DNA of 49,325 bases, taken from NCBI GenBank assembly GCA_020725925.1, contig DYTN01000013.1, positions 1 through 49,325 on the forward strand. Direction: 5' to 3'. Shown here piece after piece: positions 1-8,356 of this stretch; the stretch's first letter is position 1, and each line of letters begins with the position of its first letter. Both the position numbers and the translations under genes were made by a program. Origin of the DNA: Methanobacteriota archaeon. GTDB taxonomy: Archaea; Thermoplasmatota; Thermoplasmata; UBA10834. A model generated the notes under the pieces. That model was given only the letters and a program-made list of their open reading frames with translations. It was not told the DNA's origin and searched no databases.

Positions 1-460
1 GGAAGTCCTTCTCGTCCATTTTGACCACTTGGATCTTGGTGATGAACAGGTCGCTCAACGATATCGTATATGGATGGATGTCCAGCCTGTTTCTGAAGTC
101 AAGCGTCTGGTCCATCCTGAACTTGTCCAGGAAGACCTCGGCGTGCCGGTTGTTGTAGTGGTCCTCGAATTTCAACCTCTGCCCGCCGTGCAGCGCGTTG
201 AACTCCTTGTCGGGGACGTAACCGAGCCCCACGAAGGTCCGCTCGATGCCTTCGGCCTGCGAGCTCAGGCCGATCATGTCTATGTCCGAGTATGGCCTCT
301 CGCAGAATTCGATGATCGTGCAGTGCATCCTCACGGCCAGACCCCCCATCAGGCGCAGTTGGACGCCGCGGGCCCTCGCGTGGTCGACTATCCTCTTGGC
401 CTCTGAAGGCATGTCCTTGAGGGGCTTGTCCGCGCGGGAAGCGACGGCTAGGTCGGGCAT
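1..460 (-). CDS. Nucleotidyltransferase-like protein (3'-truncated by window edge)
   Basis: The reverse strand is open from an ATG at 460-458 to the window edge (153 codons, no stop seen). The visible protein has a nucleotidyltransferase-fold signature: a glycine pair near residues 39-40 (LMGGLAV) followed by a DxD-type metal site near residues 59-61 (YSDIDM). This arrangement is typical of minimal nucleotidyltransferases and the AbiEii/aminoglycoside-adenylyltransferase superfamily. The stretch after it (GLGYVPD, then a region rich in D, H and N) resembles the body of such proteins. Substrate and role cannot be told. The C-terminus lies outside the window. The start is the only ATG before an upstream in-frame stop region; a GTG start is not excluded. 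Confidence 0.7.
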   Translation of the reverse strand, partial: MPDLAVASRADKPLKDMPSEAKRIVDHARARGVQLRLMGGLAVRMHCTIIEFCERPYSDIDMIGLSSQAEGIERTFVGLGYVPDKEFNALHGGQRLKFEDHYNNRHAEVFLDKFRMDQTLDFRNRLDIHPYTISLSDLFITKIQVVKMDEKDF

Positions 461-631
461 GTCAATCCCGTATCCCTGCCCGGGGTCTAATCAGTTGTCC
501 TGGCAGGCTATCCCTCTTCGATGCCATTAAGTACGCTTGGTATGATGAGGAACGCGTCCGTCTTGCCGTGCATATGAGGGCTGGTACTTACGGCTGCTCT
601 CAACAAGCGACTTGTTTCATTCGAAGAAGCG

Positions 632-1954
632 ATGGAGTTGACACGAGCTGAATCCTCCAAGATGTTCGCGAAGCATGTCAACCCCGAAGAGGCCGGGCTC
701 CTGAAGCTCGCCAACGTCGACAAACGGTATTCGCGCGCGCAGGGCGTGGAACTGTACGACGAGAATGGTAAGTGATATCTCGATTTCACAGGGGGGTACG
801 GTGCCCTCAATCTCGGGCACAATCCTCCCGAAGTGCTGGAAGCCGTGGCCAAAGCAAGGTCCCTTCCTGCCGTTCTCCTGACAAGCTTCAATCCATTGAT
901 GGGGGCCGTGGCATTCAACCTTGAGAAGCTCCTGCCAGGAGATCTCCGCGTCACCTCTTTTGGCAGCGGTGGTGCCGAGGCAGTCGAGATCGCCCTAAGG
1001 ACCGCCAGGGCAGCAACCGGCAGGAAGAAGCTCATTTCCTGCGAGAACGCCTATCATGGACTCTCGTTCGGGGCGCTGTCCGTGTGCGGGACGGACAGAT
1101 ACCGCGAGGCTGTCGGAAGGTTCACTGAGTGCTGCGAGCGCGTCCCCTTCGGGGACCTCCCTGCCCTCGAGGATCGTCTCAGGGCGGGGGATGTGGCAGG
1201 ATTCATCGTCGAGCCAGTGCAGGGCGAGGGTGGCGTAGTGGTCGCTCCCAAGGGTTATCTGAAGGGAGCTGAAGAACTGTGTCGCAGGTACGGCACGCTT
1301 CTGATACTGGATGAGATACAGACGGGGTTCGGGCGGACCGGTAGGATGTTCGCCATGGAGCATGAGGGCGTCGAACCGGACATCGTGGCATTGTCGAAGT
1401 CGCTTGGGTCGGGCGTGGTCCCAGTCAGCGTTTCAGTCACAAGCCAGGGGATTTGGAAGAGGGCGTTCGGTTCACGGGACAGGTTCGACCTGGTCGTGAC
1501 CACTTTCGGTGGCCACCCAGCGGCATGCGCGGCCGCTCTGAAGACGATGGATATCATGACCAGGGACAAGATTCCGGAGAGAGCCGCGGACCTTGGCGCA
1601 TACGCCAGGAAGAGGCTCGAGGACCTCAAATCGATGCACGAAACCATCAAAGAGGTCAGAGGACAGGGCCTGTTCCTCGGCCTGGTCATAGGCTCTCCGA
1701 GGAAAGAGGGAACCGAGGGCAGCGGCAATCTGGCCGCCATGGTCATCAACCAGCTGCTGAACAAGCACGGCATCATGACTTCGTTCTGCGACCTCGACCC
1801 CGCCGTCGTCAGATTCGAGCCTCCTCTCATCGTGACAAGGGAGCAGATTGACAAGGCGATTGATGCTTTGGATGCGACGTTGGGCAGGAGCACGCTTGGG
1901 CTTGGCTTGTCCTTCGGCGCGTCTGCTCTCAGCAGGGCGCTGGGCGTCGGGTGA
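632..1954 (+). pseudogene. Class-III PLP aminotransferase with in-frame TGA (codon 48)
   Basis: This is a fold-type I, class-III aminotransferase (ornithine, 4-aminobutyrate or putrescine transaminase family), which moves an amino group from an omega-amine to a 2-oxo acid. Reading from ATG 632, the frame stays homologous through the N-terminal lobe (ELYDENGK), meets TGA at 773-775, and continues in the same frame (YLDFTGGYGALNLGHN) to the TGA at 1952-1954. The full length of about 440 residues is normal for the family. Expected sites are present: the phosphate-binding GSGGAEA near 111-117, the cofactor aspartate in LILDE near 227, and the Schiff-base lysine in ALSKSLG near 256. An annotator ignoring the stop would start at GTG 833 and lose 67 residues. 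A CGA-to-TGA transition (Arg to stop) is the simplest cause. A real nonsense mutation and a sequencing error both fit. No selenocysteine context is visible. Confidence 0.85.
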
Positions 1955-2073
1955 CACGAGATCATCGACCTCTCTCCAGAGGAACAACTGGGTGATTCGC
2001 GGATTCGTGCGGCGCTCCGCTCACATTGTTCAGGCCAGAGGCATGTGTTGTCCGACAAGTCAACGCCCTCCGC

Positions 2074-2084
2074 AATTAGATATA
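2074..2084 (+). promoter_or_regulatory. TATA-like box upstream of the secreted membrane protein
   Basis: An A/T-only stretch (aattagatata) in GC-rich DNA lies about 30-40 bases before the ATG at 2114. That spacing would give a short-leader or leaderless transcript starting near 2105-2112. It supports ATG 2114 over GTG 2045 or ATG 2090, since both of those would place the box inside or beside the coding sequence. Confidence 0.5.
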
Positions 2085-2113
2085 GCCCAATGCGCAGTTC
2101 CCACGTGGTTCGA

Positions 2114-3478
2114 ATGAGGCTGGCCAAGGCAGCTTGCGTGTTCGCCGCATTCATGCTCGTCTCGCCATTGGCGGCATCCCAGGCAGCCGCCGACGGGATG
2201 GTGCATGTATACAATCAGTACTTCGACGAGTGGGGGCTCTCCTCAGAAGGTTCTCAGTTCTGCCTCATCCACCACAACGACGGCATCCAGAAGATGATCT
2301 TGTCCATCAAGGTTCAGGCAGGGGCGCTCGACACTGCAGCGAAGGCAGTCTGGCTCTTCCCGGTTCCGAGCGACCCGCAGAGAGTCGATCTCGACCTAGT
2401 CCGCCAGGTCCCCCATCTCCGGGGAGAAACGCTCGCCAAGGTGGCTGGGGACAAGCTCCTAGGTGATTTCCTGATGATATCGTGTACGCAGATCTACCCG
2501 CTTCTCCTGTTCTCAGCCACTTCCTTCCCCTTGGGAGGACCAGGGTACGGGACCGATGAACTGGGCACCAAGCCTGGTGGAGGTGATGGCGTGGTGGTGT
2601 ACGAGAGCGTGAACCAGTATGGCGTCATGTCTGAGCTTGTGTGGAGCGGCAGTAGCGAGGAAATCGCCAACTATGTGGCAGAGAAGGATCTGGGACTTCC
2701 TCAAGAGAGCTCCGCACTTCTTGACGCATATCTGGGTGCGAACTACTCATTCGTGGTTTCTTGGATCTCGGATGTGGAGGCTTTCAAGAGGAGCGCCGTC
2801 TCTGACGGCTTCTACTACAGCATCGGAACGATGGTCTCCTTCCCAACGGAGAGGGTCTTCTACCCTATGCGGTTGACCAGCGCCTACGGTCAAACGAAGG
2901 TGCCACTCCTTGTTCAAGTGCTTGGGTTCGTGACCCCCGACCCTGACTCCCACAAGGAGTACGCGCTGAACATGGAACACCTCCTCGCCGCCGAGTGGTC
3001 CACCGCGGCCGTTACGGAGCTGTTCGGGCAGGATATCGATTCCAGGGTGAATGACAGACTGGTCTACACGGAGGTTGCCGTCGATGCTCCGTCGAGCGCC
3101 TTCACCCAGGACCTGTGGTTCGATTCCGGCGCCTCCGCAGCTGAGAGGGCGGAGTTCGTCATAGAGAATGACTGGGCAGTGGCGGTCGTCGTGTTCCTTG
3201 TCGTCTCGATGGTGTCGAGTGCGCTCGCCGGCCTTTGGGTCTTCTACGGATACAGGCCTGTCCTTGGCATGCTCGGGTTGCTCGGTCTGCTCAACGTGCT
3301 AACCCTCGTTGGTCTCTGGATTGCTGCGGATAGACTAGAAATTCACCGCAGATTCACGCGCCCTCCGAACGGCGTCTACCCGTCTCGAGACCCGTGGTCC
3401 TTCGTGGTTGCGTTCACGGTGCTGTTCATGGCGACTCTCGTAGTCGCTTATCTGCTGCTCTTCGCCGCCATCTCCTGA
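2114..3478 (+). CDS. Secreted protein with C-terminal membrane segments, DUF2330-like
   Basis: The N-terminus from ATG 2114 is a classical signal peptide: two arginines and a lysine, a hydrophobic core (CVFAAFMLV), then an Ala-rich cleavage region before ADG. The 350-residue exterior domain has features I associate with DUF2330 proteins: an early SQFCLIHHNDGIQ segment, a KAVWLFPVPSDP motif and a late TDP/TPDPD turn. I could not verify the family. Three hydrophobic helices follow (starting near VVVFLVV, VLGMLGLL and WSFVVAF), so the exterior domain is held at the membrane. No catalytic motif is recognised. The open frame extends upstream to GTG 2045, but the TATA-like box and signal peptide favour 2114. 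The gene is isolated, transcribed away from the broken aminotransferase and ending beside the first tRNA-like repeat. Confidence 0.75.
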   Translation: MRLAKAACVFAAFMLVSPLAASQAAADGMVHVYNQYFDEWGLSSEGSQFCLIHHNDGIQKMILSIKVQAGALDTAAKAVWLFPVPSDPQRVDLDLVRQVPHLRGETLAKVAGDKLLGDFLMISCTQIYPLLLFSATSFPLGGPGYGTDELGTKPGGGDGVVVYESVNQYGVMSELVWSGSSEEIANYVAEKDLGLPQESSALLDAYLGANYSFVVSWISDVEAFKRSAVSDGFYYSIGTMVSFPTERVFYPMRLTSAYGQTKVPLLVQVLGFVTPDPDSHKEYALNMEHLLAAEWSTAAVTELFGQDIDSRVNDRLVYTEVAVDAPSSAFTQDLWFDSGASAAERAEFVIENDWAVAVVVFLVVSMVSSALAGLWVFYGYRPVLGMLGLLGLLNVLTLVGLWIAADRLEIHRRFTRPPNGVYPSRDPWSFVVAFTVLFMATLVVAYLLLFAAIS

Positions 3479-3534
3479 TTCCGTTGACGCCGAGGATTGA
3501 TTCAGGATAGCAGCTGTGCTGACATGTGTGAGTG

Positions 3535-3617
3535 TGGACCGGGCGAGCCTTGAACTTGTCCGAGCCAGACATCTAGGTCTTCGGTTCAATCAAAGCGGAA
3601 TTGCACCAAGGCGTCCC
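3535..3617 (-). repeat. tRNA-like repeat, copy A (83 nt)
   Basis: This is the first of three dispersed copies, each 83 nt on the reverse strand, that end exactly like the tRNA-Ala gene at 11254-11325: T-arm region, then CTCGCCCGGTCCA. The 5' end (GGGACGC) can pair with the acceptor strand CCGGTCC except at one position and keeps the G3-U70 pair that identifies alanine tRNAs. Copy A is about three-quarters identical to copy B over its length, by eye. There is no recognisable anticodon arm, and the T-stem is imperfect here, so it is unlikely to be a working tRNA. The 372-base gene-free stretch 3479-3850 contains nothing else that I recognise. Confidence 0.65.
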
Positions 3618-3850
3618 AAATCTTTTCTTCATTCATCTCTCTATGAGGAATTCGTGAAGATTGGATGGAGCGGATTCAGGAAGAGAAACACGGCGGATTC
3701 CTGTCGACTCGCCTTTCCTTTCTCTATGTTGAAGAGGCGACTCTGCCGATACCAGGTGTCCTCATGCCCTTTCACCAGTTCGATTCTGGTATCGCCCATA
3801 TTTCTCTAAAGATTCAAATAGCCTAGATCAATCTAGACACTGTGGGAAAG

Positions 3851-4207
3851 ATGACTCCAAAAATGCAATTCAAGAACATAGATGAATATATCGCAACGTT
3901 TCCGAAAAATGTTCAAGACCTTCTGGAAGAACTGAGGAAAGTCATCAGAGAATCGGCACCTGAAGCCGAAGAAACGATAAACTACGGAATGCCCACATTC
4001 AAGCTCAATGGCAACTTGATGCATTTTGCTGCATTCAAGAATCATATTGGATTCTACCCAACCCCTTCAGGAATCATTGCTTTCAAAAGAGAACTGTCTT
4101 CTTATGAGCAAGCAAAAGGATCTGTTCAATTCCCAATTGATAAGCCTATTCCGTTTGATATTGTGAGGAAGATTGTGAAGTTTAGAGTGAAAGAAACGAA
4201 GCATTGA
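3851..4207 (+). CDS. DUF1801 / YdhG-like small protein
   Basis: This 118-residue protein matches the DUF1801 (YdhG, 'iron chaperone-like') family: an N-terminal helix pair (IDEYIATFPKNVQ), an alpha/beta core with the family motif EETINYGMPTFKLNG, then HFAAFKNHIGFYP and a C-terminal KGSVQFPIDKPIP. The biochemical role of the family is not settled; it has a frataxin-like/SRPBCC-type fold. ATG 3851 is preferred to the in-frame GTG 3842 because family members begin close to it. The coding sequence is clearly A/T-rich (about 40% GC by eye) beside neighbours near 60%, and uses AAA/AGA/ATT codons. That points to recent acquisition and fits the accessory nature of the 3.5-11.3 kb region. Confidence 0.8.
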   Translation: MTPKMQFKNIDEYIATFPKNVQDLLEELRKVIRESAPEAEETINYGMPTFKLNGNLMHFAAFKNHIGFYPTPSGIIAFKRELSSYEQAKGSVQFPIDKPIPFDIVRKIVKFRVKETKH

Positions 4208-4622
4208 TTGAAGGAGCTCTTCAGCGTTGTCCTCTCGTGGCGCCACTCGTCTTGCTAGACGTCACGGCGTCGTTCTCGGACGACCCTTGAGATCAGATTC
4301 TGCGGGGTGCCCGCCATTCGATGAACGCCGAGCAATTGCACGGGCGCACAAAATGGTCCAAACAGGCGTTGGTATGGATCCGGTCGGACCCATGTCCATC
4401 GGGGGGGGAGCGTGCATGGGCGTTTACATTGCGACCTTGATGAACCCTCTTTGGCCCGAGTTCGCATAGCCGTCCACCTTAGGGACCGCAGACGTGGCCA
4501 GCGTTGCCACTCCGCCATTGAAATAGTCGGTCGTGCGCTGCCATCGGAGCACGCGAGTCTTAGGACCGACTGGAGGAGTTGCTTAGGAGAAGCGCACCGC
4601 GACTGTGACGTGGCCGTAACAC
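4208..4622. other. 415-base gene-free, GC-rich stretch
   Basis: Several overlapping open frames cross this region on both strands, but none has recognisable motifs, a plausible start signal or archaeal codon use. It contains a run of nine G near 4400. The compositional change from the AT-rich DUF1801 gene to this GC-rich segment near 4210 may mark a junction between separately acquired pieces. No repeat, tRNA or hairpin of note is seen. Confidence 0.4.
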
Positions 4623-5780
4623 TCATCGCAGCGGCCGGAAGAACGCCCGGATACTTTCGGCAAGCAGCTCCGGTTCCTCCCCCGCGATGAAATGCCCACC
4701 CCGCCCAAGCTCAGTCCAGTATCGAATGTCGCGGTATCGGCGCGCGACGAACTCCCTTGGCGGACGCTCGATGGGCTGAGTCGCGACGAGGGAGATACCC
4801 GTAGGAACTCGGATGGCAAACCCGGGTGGCAGTGCGCGTGGGTCGTGAGCGCCTTCGTAGTATGCACGCCCGGTCGCGTTCGCCGTTTCGGTAAACCAGT
4901 AGAGGGAAACCGTGCTCAAGAGTTGATCCTTGGAAAAACAGTCTTCGAGATTGCCGCTGGGCGGGGCGGTCCAAGCGTACCACTTGTCCAGGAGCCAGGC
5001 CGCGAGGCCTGCCGGCGAGTCATTCAGCGCATAGGCAAGGGTCTGAGGGCGTGTGGATTGGACTCTGGCATAGCCATCATCGTGCGCCTGCCATCTCGCG
5101 CGTGTCTCGAGAAAGGTACGCTCCGCATCCGTCAGGTCTTCGGACTGCAGCGTCACGGGTGCGCTGGGGATCGAGGGTTCCGTCGTGTGATAGCCCAGAA
5201 CCCGCTCAGGGTGGTTCACGTTGATGCGCGTCATGATGGCAGCACCGTGGTCGTGCGCATGGGCCGCGAATCGTTTGTACCCCAACCCGTCCATGAGTGC
5301 GATCCATATCTTTGCGACGTCCGGATAGCTGAACCCGCGCCGTGCCGGTCGATCCGAGAACCCGTAGCCGGGGATGGAAGGCACGATCACATCGAAAGCG
5401 TCCGTGGGACTGCCACCGAAGCGGCCTGGGTCCGCGAGAAACGGGATGATGTCGAGCATCTCCAGGAAAGAACTCGGCCAGCCGTGACTAATCAGGAGCG
5501 GAATCGGATTCGGCCCCTGGCCAGGTTCATGGATGAAGTGAACGCCCATGCCGTTCAATTCTGCACGATAGTTGCGGAAGGAGTTCATCCGTCGTTCTTG
5601 GGCACGCCAGTCGAACGAAGTCGCCCAGTATTCGATGATGTCGCGCATGAACTCAAGCGGAACGCCGTAGTCCCAGTCGGCGGGCTGGACCTCATCCGGC
5701 CAGCGTGTGCAACGGAGGCGTTCCCGAAGGTCGTCGAGGGCGTCCGGAGCAACTTCGATGTGGAACGGTTCGTACCGCAT
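4623..5780 (-). CDS. Epoxide hydrolase (alpha/beta-hydrolase, EHN-type)
   Basis: This 385-residue protein has the layout of the microsomal/bacterial epoxide hydrolase family: an N-terminal EHN region (FHIEVAPDALDDLRERLR, TRWPDE), then an alpha/beta-hydrolase core. It carries the oxyanion motif HGWP near 99-102, the IPGYGFSD strand turn near 136-143, a nucleophile-elbow aspartate at about 177 (HAHDHG in place of the usual GGDWG), and a C-terminal catalytic-histidine motif GRGGHF. Such enzymes add water to epoxides through an ester intermediate; the natural substrate is unknown. ATG 5780 is chosen because family proteins start at this point; an in-frame ATG 33 bases upstream also exists. Arginine is written mainly as CGC/CGG/CGT, unlike the AGG/AGA of core genes here, and homologues are mainly bacterial. 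I infer horizontal transfer. Confidence 0.9.
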   Translation of the reverse strand: MRYEPFHIEVAPDALDDLRERLRCTRWPDEVQPADWDYGVPLEFMRDIIEYWATSFDWRAQERRMNSFRNYRAELNGMGVHFIHEPGQGPNPIPLLISHGWPSSFLEMLDIIPFLADPGRFGGSPTDAFDVIVPSIPGYGFSDRPARRGFSYPDVAKIWIALMDGLGYKRFAAHAHDHGAAIMTRINVNHPERVLGYHTTEPSIPSAPVTLQSEDLTDAERTFLETRARWQAHDDGYARVQSTRPQTLAYALNDSPAGLAAWLLDKWYAWTAPPSGNLEDCFSKDQLLSTVSLYWFTETANATGRAYYEGAHDPRALPPGFAIRVPTGISLVATQPIERPPREFVARRYRDIRYWTELGRGGHFIAGEEPELLAESIRAFFRPLR

Positions 5781-5912
5781 ACCGATTCCCGCGATATGGT
5801 GACAACACTCCACCCACCTTAATGGTTTTCGAATGCGTGGGGCAGGATTCGACTATGTGTTCCCTGGTATAGTGCTGGGTCGGGAACTGAGCACCGATCG
5901 CCCCAGGGTCGA

Positions 5913-6055
5913 TTCCTGATGGTCTTTGCGGCAAAGAGCCGGACATGAATTCGAGGAGGTGGACCGGGCGAGCATTGAACTCACTCGAGCCAAACATCTA
6001 TGATTTCGGCTCAATCAAAACCAATTTGCACCAGGACGTCCCAAACCTCTTTCAC
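5913..6055 (-). repeat. tRNA-like repeat, copy B (core 5960-6042) with shared flank
   Basis: The 83-nt core (reverse strand 6042 to 5960) is the best preserved copy. It has a fully pairable T-arm (GTGAG / TTCAATG / CTCGC, one G-U), a central hairpin closed by GAGCC/GGCTC, and an acceptor strand CCGGTCC facing GGGACGT with one clear mismatch besides G-U. The flank on the low-coordinate side (from 5913, ttcctgatggtct) is shared with copy C almost without gaps for another 47 bases. The rest of the gap 5781-6192 holds a TATA-like ccattaag (reverse strand, about 5817-5824) for the epoxide hydrolase gene and nothing else that I recognise. Confidence 0.65.
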
Positions 6056-6192
6056 ATTTCCTTCCTTAATCCCCAAAGCATGCTATTGCAGGGATCCGGA
6101 CATGAACCGAGATGTCTGGCGAAGACATCCACTCGGAGGAATCTGACCAGATCCCGAGGCAAGTGAGGCGGGGCCCGACAACCTCCAAATAA

Positions 6193-6948
6193 CTAGACCG
6201 TGAGAGAGCGTTTCCCTTTGTCCCAGTAGTGTTGGAACAAGTCCTTAACCCAGTTGAGCGAACTCGAATCCTTGGCGAGAAATCCGGCATAGTCCGCCCT
6301 CCCGTTGAGGAGGTAGAAGAACACGCCAGCTTCCTTCTCTGTGAGTGCGATTATTGCCGGGATGTCCGAGAGTCCCTTCACCTCGATGCCATGTACAGAT
6401 CCAGGAGGACCCGAACCAGCGGGAAGTAGACTCTCGGGAAGAAGAAACCTATACTTCACCCCCGCCGCGACGGGTAAGCGCTCGTTGCCTGGGCCATCTA
6501 CGATTGCCCAAAAATACTGTTGGGCTTGACCAACCAGCTCCTCTCCCCAGGTGATATTCCTGTAGGACTCCATGCTCAAACTCGCTTGGGAGAGCTCGCC
6601 AATTCGGTTTATGAACGGATAGGGAAGTCGCGAGAGGTCATGGGTAAGGAAGTAGTCCTTATGCTTGAGAACGAATTCGTGCGAGGCTGAGAGCTGCAAC
6701 ACGAGCCTACCGTACGGCGTGATCGTGTACGACCCCTCGGGCAATCGCTGAACAAGCCGTGCTTCAATCAGCCTCTTGACCTGCCTGAACACCTCAGTTG
6801 CGGTCAGGTCGAGGTGGCGTCCCAGTTCCCGCATCTTGTAATCCTTCGCCTTCAGCGCCCGCAGGATACCGAGTCTGCTCTCGCTTCCGAGTTCCAGGTA
6901 CAGTCGGTTGACTTCGTCCTTCTCTACCAACGCCAACACCTTATCCAC
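6193..6948 (-). CDS. Winged-helix transcriptional regulator (ArsR-like N-domain, FilR1-like C-domain)
   Basis: The N-terminal 80 residues form a winged helix (SRLGILRALKAKDYKMREL, then TATEVFRQVKRLIEA as the recognition helix and a wing with GSYTITPYG). The remainder resembles the C-terminal domain of archaeal FilR1-type regulators (DUF1724) in length and pattern, including a GVKYRFLLPESLLP strand pair and a final NWVKDLFQHYWDKG. That domain is thought to sense ligands; no ligand is known here. The frame is open up to 7032, but I prefer the GTG at 6948-6946 because the A/T-rich element cgttaacaataagtta near 7002-7017 looks like the promoter and would lie inside a longer gene. It is divergent from the flavodoxin operon and may control it. 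Confidence 0.75.
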   Translation of the reverse strand: MDKVLALVEKDEVNRLYLELGSESRLGILRALKAKDYKMRELGRHLDLTATEVFRQVKRLIEARLVQRLPEGSYTITPYGRLVLQLSASHEFVLKHKDYFLTHDLSRLPYPFINRIGELSQASLSMESYRNITWGEELVGQAQQYFWAIVDGPGNERLPVAAGVKYRFLLPESLLPAGSGPPGSVHGIEVKGLSDIPAIIALTEKEAGVFFYLLNGRADYAGFLAKDSSSLNWVKDLFQHYWDKGKRSLTV

Positions 6949-7053
6949 TGTTGCGCAATCGCGTAGCTGTACACAGAGCTGTGAACGACTAGACGCATAC
7001 GTTAACAATAAGTTATGGGCGCCTAGAAGCATCGGTCAATCCGGTGGAGAAGA

Positions 7054-7329
7054 ATGACACCAACCAAGGCACAAAGGAAGGGCCGCATTTTCGCGGCGGA
7101 GCTCAAGACGAAGCGCGCGCTGAGGAACGTTTCACTTGGGAACGACACACAGAACGAGGTATTGATTGAAGGGTCCCTAGGCTTTCTAGTCGGAGCGACC
7201 TTCCAGGACGATGTCCTCGAGGTCGCGGGCACCCAGGGAACCCTGCGAGTCGATCTGACGGCTGACGAGATATCCGTGGTATCTGCGAGGAGCCCAGTAG
7301 GCTCAGATGATGGAGGTCGAGACCAATGA
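7054..7329 (+). CDS. Conserved hypothetical protein, 91 aa
   Basis: I do not recognise a named family. The protein opens with a basic segment (KAQRKGRIFAAELKTKRA), then alternates short beta-like stretches (EVLIEGSLGFLVGATF, DVLEVAGTQGTLRVDL) with a Gly in each turn. This suggests a small beta-rich domain with no membrane segment. A GGTGGAG ribosome-binding sequence lies six bases before ATG 7054. The last codons overlap the ATG of the flavodoxin gene at 7326 (ATGA), so the two are translationally coupled and probably work together. It could be a small partner of the flavodoxin or of the divergent regulator. Confidence 0.7.
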   Translation: MTPTKAQRKGRIFAAELKTKRALRNVSLGNDTQNEVLIEGSLGFLVGATFQDDVLEVAGTQGTLRVDLTADEISVVSARSPVGSDDGGRDQ

Positions 7330-7871
7330 AGACGGTCGTCGCCTTTGCGAGCAGATACGGTTCGACGAAGGAAATCGCGGAGTTCATTGCGGAACATCTC
7401 AGACGAGGCGGAGCATCCGCAGAGGCTCGAAGTGTCGAGGTCGTCTCGAATCCAGAGGACTACGACGCTCTAGTCGTCGGAAGCGCAGTCTACATGCAGC
7501 GTTGGATGGACTCGGCAGTCGAGTTCGTGCATGAACACCAAGCGATTCTGGCACAACGGCACCTGTGGCTGTTCAGTAGTGGACCACTTGAGCTTCCACC
7601 AGAGCTGGTTGCCAAGAACGGTCTCGACAGCGTCCCCAAGGAAATTCCGGGGCTCCAGGAAGCCCTCAAGCCTCATGACCACAGGGTTTTCTTTGGAGTC
7701 CTAGACCCGAAGAAACTCAGCTTCAAGCACAGGGCTCTCAGGAAGCTGCCGGCGGCGCGTCCGCTCTTTCCGGAAGGAGACTTCCGGAAGTGGGATGAGA
7801 TCAAGTCTTGGACAGATGAGATCGCTCAGTCTCTAAGCAAGGGCCACGCAGTCTCTGAGAAGGGGGCGTGA
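7326..7871 (+). CDS. Flavodoxin-domain protein (HemG/Flavodoxin_5-like)
   Basis: An N-terminal flavodoxin signature (VVAFASRYGSTKEIAEFIA) binds the FMN phosphate. A second loop, VVGSAVYMQRWMDSAVEF, matches the Flavodoxin_5 group that includes the menaquinone-dependent protoporphyrinogen oxidase HemG. Then follow LWLFSSGPL and the FFGVLDPKKLSF element typical of the same group. The length of 181 residues is normal. Many archaeal members carry electrons or reduce small substrates instead of oxidising protoporphyrinogen, and no haem genes lie nearby, so HemG activity is not claimed. The gene is coupled by overlaps to the upstream 91-aa protein (ATGA at 7326) and the downstream membrane protein (GTGA at 7868). 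Confidence 0.88.
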   Translation: MKTVVAFASRYGSTKEIAEFIAEHLRRGGASAEARSVEVVSNPEDYDALVVGSAVYMQRWMDSAVEFVHEHQAILAQRHLWLFSSGPLELPPELVAKNGLDSVPKEIPGLQEALKPHDHRVFFGVLDPKKLSFKHRALRKLPAARPLFPEGDFRKWDEIKSWTDEIAQSLSKGHAVSEKGA

Positions 7872-8356
7872 AGATGGGCTCGGAATGGCTTACTGCCGCG
7901 ATCCTGCTAGGAACGATAATATCCATCGCGGCTGTCCTGACGTTCATAATGCGTGGGAAGATCAATGGAAGCAGAAGAATGCTCGTCGCCTTGTTTTTCG
8001 GAATCTTCGCCGGGATTGGAGGCGCGTCTCACGGGCCAGGGGAGATGCTCCAGGGAAGCGCCGCGCCGACCGGACTGATGATCGAAGCATGGCCTGGGCT
8101 GACATTGTTGGACGGAGAGCCCGCGATGACTCTCATCCCAAACTACCTAGTGACCGGAATCCTGGCAATAGCCGTGGGACTCGCGGTCGCGACGTGGTCG
8201 GCGACATCCGTGGGCAAGAGAGACGGCGGCCTGATACTGATCCTGCTTTCTGTGCTGATGTTGTTCGTAGGCGGCGGGCTAATGCCTCCTATACCAGGGG
8301 TCATAGCCGGGGCTCTCAGCTACTGGAACGGTCATCTGAAGTCGGTCGCTTCCTGA
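7868..8356 (+). CDS. Small polytopic membrane protein
   Basis: About 160 residues with four or five hydrophobic segments: ILLGTIISIAAVLTFI, MLVALFFGIFAGIGG, LVTGILAIAVGLAVA, LILILLSVLMLFVGGG, and a less hydrophobic last one. Short polar loops separate them. I recognise no family. The GTG start at 7868 overlaps the TGA of the flavodoxin gene; an ATG two codons later (7874) is an equally good start. As the third gene of a coupled operon behind a flavodoxin, it may be a membrane partner in an electron-transfer or stress function, which is inference. The repeat unit shared by copies B and C begins at its stop codon. Confidence 0.7.
   Translation: MKMGSEWLTAAILLGTIISIAAVLTFIMRGKINGSRRMLVALFFGIFAGIGGASHGPGEMLQGSAAPTGLMIEAWPGLTLLDGEPAMTLIPNYLVTGILAIAVGLAVATWSATSVGKRDGGLILILLSVLMLFVGGGLMPPIPGVIAGALSYWNGHLKSVAS

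Noticed and set aside
773-775. Selenocysteine at the aminotransferase TGA
   Set aside because: The position is not a cysteine site in this family, no selenocysteine-insertion hairpin is apparent, and TGA is a normal stop for many genes here.
4227-4690. Short open frames in the gap between DUF1801 and epoxide hydrolase
   Set aside because: No homologous motif, no ribosome site, and the frames on both strands overlap each other. Treated as non-coding.
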